A DNA stretch of 64,000 bases from positions 186,001-250,000 of the forward strand of contig JANJXV010000013.1 of assembly GCA_024803745.1 (NCBI GenBank). Direction: 5' to 3'. The position numbers and the translations under genes were made by a program. This document shows positions 9,330 to 20,089 of the stretch, one piece after another. Under the pieces are notes generated by a model, which was given only the letters and a program-made list of their open reading frames with translations, had not been told where the DNA came from and did not search any database. The DNA comes from Megascapheus bottae. Its lineage: Eukaryota > Chordata > Mammalia > Rodentia > Geomyidae. Each line of letters opens with the position of its first letter. Positions within the stretch are counted from its first letter, which is position 1.

Positions 9330-9850
9330 CTGACTTAAACCGCTTGGTTATTGGCAAGAAACTAGTAGGTCTGAAGACCACCCGGCAATATCTATAGTTT
9401 GATTCTTCTTTGTCAACCTCCACCATGTGTAGTAACTCCAAATGGATAAAAGACCTCCGAGTAAAAGCAGATACACTGAAGAGGCAGGCATACCGAAGAA
9501 TAAGACCCCTGCTTAGATAAAACCATTCTTAGAAGATAGAACAATGTGCAGGGGTAATTGCAATGCCAAATCCATTCTGAGCTATCCTGAGTTAAACCCC
9601 ACGGTACTGGCACAAAACTAGTAGGACGGAAGACCACCTGGCAAAATCTAAAGTTTGATCTTTCTTTGTCACCCTGAAGTAACAGTGGTAACTCCAGATG
9701 GATCAAAGACCTGGAAGTAAAAGCAGATACACAGAAGGGGCAGGCATTGGAATAAATAAGAACCCTGTTTAGACAAAACAGTTCTTAGCAGATAGAACAT
9801 TGCAGGAGGAATTTCAATGCCAAATGCATACTCTGTAGAGTTGAACCTCT
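9330..9850 (+). mobile_element. Tandemly duplicated, internally deleted L1 ORF2 fragment
   Basis: Two head-to-tail units of about 255 bp (about 9330-9591 and 9592-9850). Each carries ORF2-derived blocks in this order: TGGCA-AAACTAGTAGG with a GAAGACCACC block, TTCTTTGTCA, AACTCCA-ATGGAT-AAAGACCT with AAAGCAGATACAC, then TTCTTAG-AGATAGAACA and AATT-CAATGCCAAAT. In the intact L1 the last block comes before the first, so the unit is a permuted joint produced by tandem duplication of an internally deleted fragment. Confidence 0.75.
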
Positions 9851-10266
9851 TCATAATTCTTTTTTTCATTGTAATTAGTAAAAGGGTTACATGATATTTG
9901 CCAGATAGAAGGTGCATTAATTCACATACATTGATATCCTTTCACATGTCTTGGTACCCGTTTCCCTCCCCCCCCCACACCCCCCACCCGTCTTGGTTTT
10001 CCTCCCTTCCCTATCAAATTTCAAATATCCAAATACAAATAAATTCAATATATCAGATAACAAAGTGAGATACTATACCAATATGAGGTAACCAAGGGAC
10101 AGCAAAGGAGATGAGAGACAACATAGTACATAAAGGACAGCAATCATTCATTATATGGCTTTTGTTTCAATATCCTGGAGGTCCTTTCAATTAGCTTCAC
10201 ATTATATGGCCTTATGTATCAAGATTTTGCTCTATTGCAAATCTCTGCTAGTAGGGCCCAAGGTTT

Positions 10267-13200
10267 CTACTGATTATGACGAATGAGGGAAACCATTGAG
10301 CCTAAGTTCCTTTGAGTCTGGCTTACATCACTTAATAGGATTTTTTCTAAGTCTTTCCATTTCCTAACAAATGGGGCGATGTCATTCTTTCTGACAGCAG
10401 CATAGAATTCCATTGTGTACAAATACCACAACTTGTTGATCCACTCATCAACTGAGGGACATCTAGGTTGGTTCCATATCTTTGCTATGGTGAATAGTGC
10501 TGCAATGAACATTGTTGTGCTAGTGGATTTAGTATGTCCTTGTTTCTGGAGGGTTGGGTAAATGCCAAGTAGTGGAATTGCTGGGTCAAAGGGGAGTTCT
10601 ATGTGTAGCCTTTTGAGGCACTGCCACACTGCTTTCCATAGTGGTTGAACGAGTTTGCACTCCCACCAACAGTGTAGTAGTGATCCCTCCTGGCCAGATC
10701 CCTTCCAGCATCTGTTGTTATTCGTTTTCCTGATCCTGGCCATTCTAACTGGAGTGAGGTGGAATCTTAGAGTTGTTTTGATTTGCATTTCTTTTATGAC
10801 CAGAGATGTTGAGCATTTCTTCATGTGTCTATAGGCCATTTTTGTTTCTTCTTTAGAGAAGACTCTCTTTAAGTCTTTGGCCCATTTTTTAATGGGATGG
10901 GTGTTACTTTGGAGGTTAGTTTTGGAGTGAGTCAATTTTTTGAGTTGTTGATATATTTTAGATATGAGGCCTTTGTCCGTTGTTTGGTTGGTGAAGATCT
11001 TCTCCCACTCTGTAGGCTTCCTGATTAGTTTACTAGCTATGTCCTTTGCCACACAAAACTCTGCAGTTTAATGCAGTCCCACTTATCCAGCCTTTCTCTG
11101 ATTTGTTGTGATTCTTGGTCCTTATTAAGAAAGTTTTGACCTGTGCCAAGGAGGCCTAGTGTATCTCCTGTTCCTTCCTGTAAAGTTTTCAGTATGTCAG
11201 CTTTTACCTCCAGGTCTTTGATCCACTTGGAGTTAATTCTAATGCAAGGTGACAAAGAAGGATCCAGCTTTAGTTTTCTGCAGGTGCTTAACCAGTTCTG
11301 CCAGCACAACTTGTTGAAGAGGCTGTCTTTCTTCCATTCTATCTTTTTGGCTCCCTTGTCAAAGATTAGGTGGCCATAGGTCTGTGGTTTAATATCTGGG
11401 TCCTCAGTTCTATTCCATTGGTTTTCAGGCCTGTTCCTGTGCCAGTACCAAGCTGTATTGAGAATTATAGCTCTGTAATAGAGTCTAAAGTTTGGAATTG
11501 AAATTCCTCCTGTGCTGTTCTTTCTGCTAAGAAGTGTTTTTGCTATACGGGGTCTCTTATTATTCCATATGAAATTTTGGATTGCCTCTTCTATTTCTTT
11601 AAAGAATGACATTGGGATATTGATGGGTACTGCATTGAATTTGTAGATAGCTCTTGGCAAGATTGTCATTTTCACAATGCTGATTCTTCCAATCCAGGAG
11701 CATGGGAGGTTTTTCCATTTCCTCAGTTCTGCTTTAATTTTCTTTTTTAGGGTTTTAAAGTTTTCTTCAAAAAGGTCCTTTACATTCTTAGTTAAGCTAA
11801 TTCCTAGGTACTTTATTTTCTTTGAGGCTATTGTGAAAGGAGTTTCTTTCCTGATTATTGCCTTGTTCCTCTCACTGTTGCCGTAAAGGAAGGCAGTTGA
11901 TTTTTGAGGGTTGATTTTATAGCCTGCTACACTTCCAAAGTTTTGAATCAGCTCAAGGAGCTTGAGAGTAGAGTCTATAGGATTCTTTAAATACAGAATC
12001 ATGTCATCTGCAAAGAGGGATAGTTTTATTTCCTCTTTCCCTACTTGGATCCCCTTTATGCTTGCTTTTTGCCTTATTGCACTGTCTAGGAATTCTAGTA
12101 CTATGTTAAAGAGCAGTGGAGAGAGTGGGCATCCTTGTCTCATTCCTGATTTTAGAGGGAATGGCTTTAGATTTTCACCATTAAGGATAATACTAGCAGT
12201 ATGTTTCTCATACACAGCCTTTATTACATTGAGGAATGTTCCATGGATTCCTAGTTTCTCCAGAGCTTTTAACATAAAGGGGTGTTGGATCTTGTCAAAT
12301 GCCTTTTCCGCGTCTATTGAGACAATCATGTGATTTTTGTTCTTGCTCCTGTTGATGTGTTGAATTATATTAACTGATTTGCGTATGTTGAACCAGCTTT
12401 GCCTCCCTGTGATGAATCCAGTTTGATCATAGTGTATAATTTTTTTGATGAGTTGTTGTAGACGGTTGTCCATTATTTTGTTGAGAAGTTTTGCATCGAT
12501 GTTCATCAAAGAAACAGGTCTATAGTTCTCTTTCTTTGATGAATCTCTGGTTTGGGGTTGGGGGTTATACTGGCTTCATAGAATGAGTTTGGTAAGGAAC
12601 CTTCATTTTCAATTTCGTTGAAGAGCTTGAGGAGTATTGGTGTGAGCTCTGCTTTGAAGACCTTATAGAATTCAGCTGTGAATCCATCTGGCCCTGGGCT
12701 TTTCTTAGGTGGAAGTTCTCTAATTGCCATTTCTATTTCAGAGCTTGAAATAGGCCTGTTGAGTTGACTTAGTTCTTCTTGGTTCAGTGTGGGTATGTTA
12801 ATATTGGCTAGGAATTCATCCATTTCATCTAGATTCTCAAATTTGTTGGCATAAAGGTTTGAGAAGTATTCCCTCATGATATTCTGGATCTTGGTAATTT
12901 CTGTCGTGATATTACCATTTTCATCTGCGATTTTGTTTATTTCGATATGCTCTCTTCTTTTTTTGGTAAGATTTGCTAAGGGCTTGTCAATTTTGTTAAT
13001 TCTTTCAAAGAACCAAGTCCTTGTTTTCTTGATTCTTTCTATAGTTTTTTTTGGATTCCAAATCATTTAATTCTGCTTTGATTTTAATAATTTGCTTTCT
13101 TCTACTGGGATTAGGGTTGGTTTGTTGCTCTTTCTCCAGGAGCTTAAGGTAAGACATTAACTAGTTGGTTTGTGATTTTTCCAACTTGTTGTTGTAGGCA

Positions 13201-14062
13201 CTCAGCGCTATAAATTTTCCTCTGAGTACTGCCTTTGCTGTGTCCCAAAGGAGTTGGTATTTTGTGTGCTCCTTACTGTTAAATTTCATAAACTGTTGGA
13301 TTTCTGTTCTGATCTCTTCGATGACCCATTGGTGATTCAACAATGTGTTGTTCAGTCTCCATGAGTTACAGGGTTTTGTTGGTGGAGAAGTGTGTTCAGT
13401 TCCAATTTGATGCCTTTGTGGTCTGAGAGTGTGCAGGGAATAATTTCAGTGTTTCTGAATCTGTCCAGGTTTGTTTTATGGCCTAAGATGTGGTCTATTT
13501 TGGATAATGTTCCATGTGCTGCTGAGAAAAACGTATATTTTGTTGTTGCTGGGTGGAATATTCTGCAGATGCCTGTTAGATCTAGTTGGTCTATATAGTT
13601 GTTCAGTTGTAAGGTTTCTCTGTTCAGTTTTTGCCTTGTTGATCTGTCCATAGGTGAGAGTGGTGTGTTAAAGTCACCAACAATCACTGTGTTTCGATCT
13701 ACGTATGGTTTCACTGTAAGTAAAGTTTGCTTGATGAAGTTCAGAGCTCCGGGATTGGGTGTGTAAATATTTAGGATTGTTATGTCTTCCTGGAGGAAAG
13801 ATCCCTTTAGTAGTATGTAGTAACCTTCTTTGTCTTTTCTTACTAATTTTAGTTTGAAGTCTATTTTATCTGATATGAGGATGGCAACTCCAGCCTGTTT
13901 ATGGGGGCCGTTAGCTTGATAGAGTTTATTCCAACCTCTCACTTTCAAAAGATGATTGCTTTTTTTGGGTAAGATGTGTCTCTTGAAGACATCAGAACGA
14001 TGGCTCTTGCTTTTTGATCCAACTAGACAGCCTATGCCGTTTAATTGGAGAGTTAAGTCCAT
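10267..14062 (-). pseudogene. ORF2: L1 ORF2 (endonuclease-reverse transcriptase), frameshifted
   Basis: Read on the minus strand in at least five pieces. 14062-13352 is an apurinic-type endonuclease with VGDFNTPLSP and SDHKG near its end; the catalytic glutamate motif expected early in the domain is not recognisable. 13343-13161 and 13066-12506 are the linker and the start of RT ([14 protein letters not shown]). 12509-11037 is the RT core with LFADDMILY. 11052-10267 is the Cys-rich C-terminal domain. The family length is about 1,250-1,300 residues and the total here is close, but no continuous frame survives. In life the protein nicks target DNA and reverse-transcribes L1 and SINE RNA. Confidence 0.93.
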
Positions 14063-14202
14063 TGATATTGAGAGTTAGGATTGAGAGATATTTATTAGTT
14101 CCTACCATTTTTAAAAGCTTTTATTAAGGTCTATGTCTTGATAGTTCTTGTGGTCCTTAGATGGTATGCTGCTTATATGCCATTTCTTTCCCTATAATGC
14201 AT

Positions 14203-14913
14203 TTATTTTGGTTTTCTATGTATAGAACATCTTTGAGAATTCTCGGTAGTGTTGGTTTTGTTGCTACATATTGTTGCAGCTTTTCCCTGGATTGGAATTT
14301 TTTTTATTGTTCCCTCAGTTATGAATGAGAGCTTAGCTGGGTACAGTATCCTTGGTTGGTAGTTATTTGACTTCAGGGCATGACATATTTGCTTCCAGTC
14401 ACTTCTTGCTTGCATGGTCTCTGCTGAGAAATCTGGGGTTATTCTGATTGGTTTTCCTTTATAGGTTGCTGAACCCTTTTCCCTGGCTGCCTTTACGATC
14501 CTTTCTTTGGTTTCTATTGATCCAGTTGGGATCACGATGTGGCGGTGGGATGTTCTCTTCTGGTCAGGTCTGTTTGGGGTTCTAAAAGCTTCTTGTATCT
14601 GGATGGGCCTGCCCTTCTGGATATTTGGGAAATTCTCTGAGATGATTCCCTGAAGTATATTTCCAATACCATTGACCTCTTTCTCCAGACCCTCCTCAAT
14701 ACCAATTAGCCTTAAATTAGGCTTCCTAATTGGATCTTGGACCTCCTGAAGCGCTCTCTCATATTTCCCAGATTTGGATTGACTCGTTTTCTGTTCTTTC
14801 TCTATAATAACTAAATTATCTTCAGCCCTGGAAATTCTCTCCTCTGCATTGTCTAACCTGCCTCTGCGTTCTGTCTGTGGGTGCTCCACAGTGGTGGGGA
14901 GTTTTTCACTCAC
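14203..14913 (-). pseudogene. ORF1: L1 ORF1 (RNA-binding chaperone), N-terminally shortened
   Basis: 236 codons from a GTG, with no in-frame ATG before an upstream stop. The RRM domain (NLRLIGIEEG near codon 78) and the C-terminal domain (RHIVIPTGS, ARSDWKQICHALK, PAKLSF) are present. The long N-terminal coiled coil is nearly absent: only a short LDNAEERISRAED heptad stretch precedes the RRM, whereas the family has about 100 or more residues. The first 18 or so codons read through what is 5'UTR in copy B. The lost coiled coil, which trimerises the protein, points to an internal deletion at 14859/14860. Confidence 0.85.
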
Positions 14914-15322
14914 CTCGGGTCTCTGTCACCGCCTGGGTCCCGCCTCTGGGTTCAGTTGCTTGCTGTTCTGGTTCCATGTCTGGGTTCTGATGCGTCCAGG
15001 GCTTGCTGGCCCGGTCCTGTGGTGGTTTCTGCAGCGTTTAGGCTGGCCGGCTCGGTGCCCTCAGGCGCCGTCCACTGCCGATTTTTGAGGCTTGGGGCCG
15101 GAAGAGAGGGGTGGGGGACGGGTCCTCGCATTCCGAATTCTTTGAGAAAGATGGATGTGAGCTTTATCTGGATTTCGTTTCCAGTTTGAGTCCTCCTCCG
15201 TTGCTTTTTGAGTTGTTGTTGTGGATTTCTTAGGATAATTGGCTCGTGGGACTCCTTGGTTCTCTCTTTTTGTGAGAGAGAGCTAGGCATCATCCCTATT
15301 GTCTCGGCCTGTCCCCTCCTTT
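14860..15322 (-). promoter_or_regulatory. L1 copy A 5'UTR
   Basis: GC-richer leader, aligned by eye to 61184-61527 of copy B: CTAGCTCTCTCTCACAAAAAG, AGTCCCACGAGCCAAT and AAAGAATTCGGAA are shared. It holds about 130 bases absent from copy B. The ATGGCG (YY1-like) start motif seen in copy B is not preserved at this 5' end. Confidence 0.75.
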
Positions 15323-15325
15323 TTT

Positions 15326-15450
15326 TTCATATGTTTATTGTAATTAATAGAAGTTTACATTATATTCACATACATTGATACTCTTTCTCATGTCTTGGTT
15401 CCCATTTCCCTCCCCCCATCCCAACCCTCATCTTGTTTCCCCCCAATTCT
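15326..15450 (-). mobile_element. L1 3'UTR fragment
   Basis: Minus-oriented L1 tail: T-run, TTGTAATTAATAG, CACATACATTGATA and CATGTCTTGGTTCCC with a C-rich tract. It is the same 3' end as both large L1 copies. It directly adjoins the 5' end of copy A, so the two lie head-to-tail. Confidence 0.85.
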
Positions 15451-15452
15451 TT

Positions 15453-15668
15453 GTAGCAGTCCTGGGACTTGAACTCAGGTCTTGGGTGCTGTCCTTGAAC
15501 TTGCTTGTGCAAAGCTAATGTTCTACCACTTGAACCACAGCTCCACTTGCTGATTTTCTGCAGATTCACTGGAGATCAGAGACTCCCACACTTTCCTGCC
15601 TGGGCTAGCTTTGAACTATGATCTACAGATCTCAACCTCCTGAAGAGCTAGGATGGCAGGTGTTCTCT
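15453..15668 (-). mobile_element. B1-Geo SINE
   Basis: Minus-oriented: GCAGTCCTGGGACTTGAACT at the Geo end, TCTACCACTTGAACCACAGC, and a 7SL-like end (CTCAACCTCCTGAAGAGCTA). Confidence 0.85.
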
Positions 15669-16115
15669 GTGCCTGGAAGACTGTCATTTTCTTTTTTATA
15701 TCCTAAACCTTCAGTGGTTTCTTTGGTACCATCAAGATAATAGTGTCATGTCAGTGTAATACCCACTCCTCTTATTTGATTTCCCTTTTTATTTGATCTT
15801 TGCGGGTTCATTGGAGCCCCGCCCCTTCCGGTTGACTGACAGGTGCATGGAAAGTCAAGCTCCAAGCATTGCCTTTGGGAGAAGAAGTCACCTCAATCCC
15901 ACCTGCAGGAGGTCATTACATGCTTGAGCCCTGAGCCCTCTCTGAGCCTCCTTCTCCCCAGCATGGAGGAGAGGCCCCTAGTTTCCTTCCTGGAGGCAGG
16001 AAGCCAGAACCACATCTTCCAGAGTTCAAGACCAGGCTTGGTGGTGATCTTGGTGGACTAAAATGTCAGGCCAAATTAAGGGTCTTTCTGCCTGTTCATT
16101 GGGGATCAAGGCCTG
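15669..16115. other. Unique sequence, no gene seen
   Basis: Mixed-composition DNA without repeat or coding resemblance that I can name. The 72-codon frame at 15843-16061 has no recognisable domain. Confidence 0.4.
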
Positions 16116-16552
16116 AATCTGTCTGAAGAGGGAGGGGAGAGAAAGGGGGGGAAGAGGGAGGGAGAGAAGGGGTGTGAGGAGGGTGGAAGAGGGAAGGAAA
16201 GCAAGAGAGATGGGAATGGAGAGGGGAGAGAAGAAAAACCAGAAGGGGGAGGTGGGGAAGGGAAGAAGGGAGGGGGAGAAGGAGAGAGAGAGAAGGAGGG
16301 AAAGAGAGGGACATAGAAAGGGAAGGAGAGCGTTAAGAGAGAACACAAGAAGGAGAGAGAGAGAGGAATGGAGGAGGAGGGAAGCAGATAGGGGAGGGAG
16401 AGAGATGGGGAGAGGGAGAGAGTAAGAGGGAAAGAAAGCTGGATGGAGGGGGTGGGAGGGAGAAAGGGGGAGGGGGGCAGGAGAAGGAGAAAGAGGGAAT
16501 GGGGAGGGAGGAAAGGAAAGAGACAGAGAGAGAGAAGGGGGGAGAGCTGATG
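16116..16552 (+). repeat. 430-bp polypurine (GGGA/GAGA) tract
   Basis: Nearly pure G/A on the plus strand, with only scattered C/T interruptions. It is built from GGAGGGAGA, AGAGAG and GGGAGG units. The long Ser/Pro/Leu-rich frames on the minus strand are by-products. Mirror-symmetric purine runs of this type can adopt triplex (H-DNA) forms. Confidence 0.9.
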
Positions 16553-17050
16553 GATGTACACACAGGGCTGTTTGGGGCTGGGAATGGCTCAGGCCCAACT
16601 CCAAGCTGGCTTTGACCCAAAGGAGTGTTTCTGGGCTTCTTACAGCTGACAAGGTCCAGGGGACAGCTGGCTTTGGGGTTCGCCCTTGTCATGTAGGCTG
16701 GGCGCCTGCACTATCTCGGATGCCACTCCTTCAGTGCTGGCTCTACTTTCTGCGGGGCCCTCTCCCCCTACCTGGATGAGCCAGCCAGCACCAACCCACC
16801 CCGCAGGGCAGCTCCCCTGAGACAGCCAAGCCTGGGACCAGTGAGCAGGGGAGGGCATTTTTATTTTTCCCAAAAGGGGGATGGCAAAGCCAGCATTTCT
16901 GTGGGTACACAGTGAAATCAGAGACAGTGCAAAGCACAAAGAGAGACACCGCAGACACCTGTCTGGTGTCCCTATGTCCCCCTCATCTTGGCTGTGGGAC
17001 TTTGCGTGGGTCACTTCCTTTCCAGAACCTTCATTCCAAAAGGGCCATCA
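16553..17050. other. Unique sequence, no gene seen
   Basis: GC-moderate DNA. The minus-strand frame at 16640-17014 shows no domain and continues from the low-complexity tract. No exon signals are convincing. Confidence 0.4.
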
Positions 17051-17267
17051 CTGGGGAATTGTGGCTCACGCCTGTCATTCTAAAGACTCAGGAGGCTGAG
17101 GTCGGAGGATCAGGATTGGAGGCTAGATGGGGTAGATGACTCTGACAGGCTCTTATCCCAGGAGGAAAAAAGCCAGAAGTGGAGCTATGGCTCAAATGGT
17201 CGAGCACCAGCAGCTTTGAAGGCCAAAACTCAGGGACAGATCCCAGGTCCTGAGTTCAAGCCCCAGG

Positions 17268-17321
<54 letters not shown>
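17051..17321 (+). mobile_element. B1-Geo SINE ending in (CA)n
   Basis: TGGCTCACGCCTGTCATTCT and CAGGAGGCTGAGGTCGGAGG form the 7SL-like half; AGAAGTGGAGCTATGGCTCAA is the Geo half. The usual A-tail is replaced by GCGCG(CA)n at 17272-17321. Confidence 0.92.
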
Positions 17322-17325
<4 letters not shown>

Positions 17326-17494
17326 CTGTTACCCCCAACTCTGTTTTGGAAAACTCAACAAATTGAAATGTAAGCCATGCATGCCTTTACATCTGCTCAT
17401 TCTGTTTCTAGCAAGCAGGAAACTAGGTGATCCTTAATTACTCTGTGATGGAATTAATTAAACGTTCCACGGAGCCTTCCCTCCCGCCCTCTTT

Positions 17495-17504
17495 CTTCCT
17501 TTTT

Positions 17505-17536
<32 letters not shown>

Positions 17537-17566
17537 TCCTTCCTTCCTTCCTTCTTTCTTTTCTTT
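17495..17566. repeat. (TTTC)n/(TTCC)n tetranucleotide tract
   Basis: TTTC repeats shift into TTCC repeats. It is the A-rich tail side of the minus-oriented SINE that follows. Confidence 0.9.
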
Positions 17567-17762
17567 TTTTGCCAGTCCTAGAGCTTGATTCAGTGCTCAG
17601 GGCCTGAGCACTGTCCTTGGACTTTCTCAAGGCTAGAGCTCTACCACTTGAGCCACAGCACCACTTCCGGCTTTTTTCTATGCATGTGGTATTAAGGAAT
17701 CGAACCCGGGTCTTTGTGTATGCTAGGGAAGCATTATACCATTAGGCCAAACGCCCAGCCCT
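17567..17762 (-). mobile_element. IDL-Geo SINE
   Basis: TTTTTTGCCAGTCCTAGAGC to CCAAACGCCCAGCCC, complete in minus orientation; GAATCGAACCCGGGTCTTTG is the tRNA-like B-box region. Confidence 0.93.
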
Positions 17763-17829
17763 CTTTTTCCCTTCTTTCTTTCTCTCTATTCCCATCTCTT
17801 TCCCTCCTTTTCCTCCCCCCTTTTCCTTT

Positions 17830-18037
17830 TTTCTTTGTGCTGACACTAGGATTTTAAACTCAGGGTTTGGATACTGACTCAACTTTTTTTTTTCTCTACC
17901 ACTTGAGCCATACCTCCACTTGTAGCTTTTCCCAAAGAGACCGTGTCTGCTATTCATTCTAGCCTCCAGCTCTGATCCTCCCGTCTCAGCCTCCTGAGTA
18001 GTGAGAATTACAGGTGCAAGCACGAGTCCCTGGCTCA
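17830..18037 (-). mobile_element. B1-Geo SINE
   Basis: Minus-oriented: CTACCACTTGAGCCATACC (Geo) and CCGTCTCAGCCTCCTGAGTA (7SL-like). An interrupted, T-rich tail lies on its left. Confidence 0.85.
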
Positions 18038-18297
18038 GACCTGTCTGTTGTCTGCCTTTTCTGACGCTCTCCTGAGGCCAGCAAGCTGCACGTAGAGGCT
18101 CTACAGACTTAGCAAGAGATCAGGTCATTTAACATAGCTTTGACACCCTGCTATGGCTCAGCAGGTGAGACAAAGAGGATACCCCCAAAACAAGGCCGCA
18201 CTGCCATATATATGGGGTTACAAATGAGTCTTACACTGTGCGTATGGGTGTGTGTGTGTGATTCCTTCTACCAAGGATAAGTGAATGCCTCTCCCTG

Positions 18298-18392
18298 ACT
18301 CCTTCAAACCTGGCTGTGCTCATTTCACAGCCGAGGAAACTGAAATTCAAGGAGGGTAGTGGATCACGTAGGTAGCAAGAGACAGAAAACCA
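18298..18392 (+). mobile_element. MIR relic
   Basis: CTCATTTCACAGCCGAGGAA-ACTGAAATTCAAGGAGG...TCACGTAGGTAGCAAGAG follows the MIR core pattern (…ACAGATGAGGAAACTGAGG … TCACACAGCTAG). Ancient mammalian SINE fragment. Confidence 0.65.
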
Positions 18393-18410
18393 AACATAAA
18401 CAAAACAAAA

Positions 18411-18640
18411 AGCTGAGTGCTGGTGGCTCAGGCCTGTCAGCTACTCAGGAGGCTGAGATTTGAAGATCACAGTTCAAAGCCAGCCCAGGTACTAAAGTCT
18501 GTGAGACTCTTATCTCTAATGAACCACCAGAAAACTGGAAGTGGTGCTGTGGCTCAAGTTGAAGAGCACAAATCTTGTGCTGAAGAGCTCAGGGGCAGTG
18601 CCCAGGCCCAGATTTCAAGCCCTACAAACCGACCCAAAAC
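18411..18640 (+). mobile_element. B1-Geo SINE
   Basis: AGCTGAGTGCTGGTGGCTCA start, GAAGTGGTGCTGTGGCTCAAG Geo half, and an (AAC)n-rich tail at 18640-18656. Confidence 0.9.
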
Positions 18641-18689
18641 AAAAACAACAACACAAAAGACACTGCTTTTTTTTTATTTGATTTGATTT

Positions 18690-19305
18690 TTCTTTCCAGT
18701 TACCTGGCCTGAGTCCGACCCCACACAGAACTTGAAGGAGATTAATTATGACAAGTCCTAGTAAAACAAAACAAAACAAAACAAATAGGCCATCTTCCAA
18801 GAAGTAGGGAGAGGCGAAGGGGAAGGGAAAAAAAAGACACCTGTGTGCAAAAAAAAAAGGCATTCCGGGTGTGGGAATCACCCTGTCGAGTCCTTACATG
18901 GAAATAGAAATGGACACCCACCAGGAAGGGGGTCCCAGCCCGCCTAGCATGTGGGAAGGGGCCAAGTTTCTCTTAGAAACAAGCCAGGCATGATCAGATG
19001 AAGAATTGTTGGAGTCGCTGATCTGGCTCAGAGCTGCTCTTGTTCATAGATGCCTGGGGTACACAGGTGGCAGGGGGGGTCCCCCTCTCCTGTCCACTCA
19101 ACAAGAAGGCCTGTGCAAGGCTCTTTGTCTCTAAGCCTAGCTTGATATGTAGGAAAATCTCAGCAGAGCATTTCTGGCTACACCTCTGTGGGTGAGTGGG
19201 TTTCTTCCCCGCTCTGGGCCTCTGTAGAATGGCACCAACTCCTATCTGACTCCTAGATTGAAGGGGTAAAGAGAACAATACACACAGTCTGTGAGGCAAG
19301 AAAAA
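18690..19305. other. Unique sequence, no gene seen
   Basis: Contains a short (AAAAC)n run at 18762-18783. The minus-strand frame at 18994-19299 (101 codons) has no recognisable domain. Confidence 0.4.
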
Positions 19306-19311
19306 GAAGAC

Positions 19312-19505
19312 TAAGAATCTGAGCTACTTAGGAGGCTGAGATCTGAGGATAGAGGTTCAAAGCCAGCCTGGGCAGGCAGGTCTATGAGACTTATCACCAG
19401 AAGTGGAGCTGTGACTCAAAGTGGTAGAGCACTGGTCTTGAGTGAAAAAGCTCTGGGGCAGTGCTCAGTCCCTGAGTTACAGTCCTGGTACTGGCACCAT
19501 TAAAA
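19312..19505 (+). mobile_element. B1-Geo SINE, 5'-truncated
   Basis: Starts within the 7SL-like half (GAGCTACTTAGGAGGCTGAG) and continues through AGAAGTGGAGCTGTGACTCA to TCCTGGTACTGGCACC. Confidence 0.88.
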
Positions 19506-19590
19506 AACAAACAACTTCAATTCCCTTTGCAGAATTCTTGAAACCAAAGACCACAGAATTCATATAAAGGCATTTTCACGGGGTCTGGAT

Positions 19591-19792
19591 ATCTTTTTTT
19601 TTTTGCCAGTCCTGGGCTTGAGCTCAGGGCCTGAGCACTGTCCTTGGATTTTTCTCAAGGCTAGAGCTCTACCCCTTGAGCCTCAGCACCACTTCCGGCT
19701 TTTTTCTATGTATGTGGTACCAAGGAATCGAACCCGGGTCTTCATGCATGCTAAGCAAGCACTCTACCACTAGGCCAAACTCCCAGCCCCCC
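19591..19792 (-). mobile_element. IDL-Geo SINE
   Basis: Complete minus copy from T-run/GCCAGTCCTGGGCTTGAG to CCAAACTCCCAGCCCC. Confidence 0.95.
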
Positions 19793-19864
19793 CAAATTGA
19801 ATCCTTCACTCCTTCTGCCTGGGCTCCTGCTGACCTTTGTGCTGTGCAATAAGCTCAAAAACAC

Positions 19865-20005
19865 ACAATACATTCTACCTCAGGGCCTTTGCACTGGCTA
19901 CTATTCTCTACCACATGGTTTAATCCCTGCTATTACTGAAATGAGACCACAGAAAGGACTTCCTTGACCTCCTATGAAAAACAGCCCCCACCACATACCT
20001 TTGTT
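19865..20005 (+). mobile_element. L2 relic
   Basis: CCTCAGGGCCTTTGCACTGG, then GACTTCCTTGACCTCC and a CCCCCACCAC stretch, follow the order of the L2 3' region. Old mammalian LINE fragment. Confidence 0.6.
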
Positions 20006-20089
20006 TCTCAATAAGCTGAAACTTCTTTTAAGTGAAAAGACCAAGGGACAAGAAACTGTTTGGGGAAAGTACATAACAAATGACTCTTT

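Larger units (their letters stand above)
9858..15322 (-). mobile_element. Near-full-length LINE-1 (copy A)
   Basis: 5.5-kb minus-strand L1. The poly-A side is at 9858-9870 (T-run). The 3'UTR with its G-rich tract lies at 9870-10265, ORF2 at 10267-14062, ORF1 at 14203-14859 and the 5'UTR up to about 15322. Its 5' end abuts the A-tail of another L1 3' fragment. Frameshifts in ORF2 and a shortened ORF1 make it non-autonomous. The 3'UTR matches that of copy B at 63.4-63.9 kb. Confidence 0.93.

Noticed and set aside
16026..16692. A 208-codon Ser/Pro/Leu-rich minus-strand frame
   Set aside because: It lies on the complement of a polypurine tract; the composition alone explains the frame.
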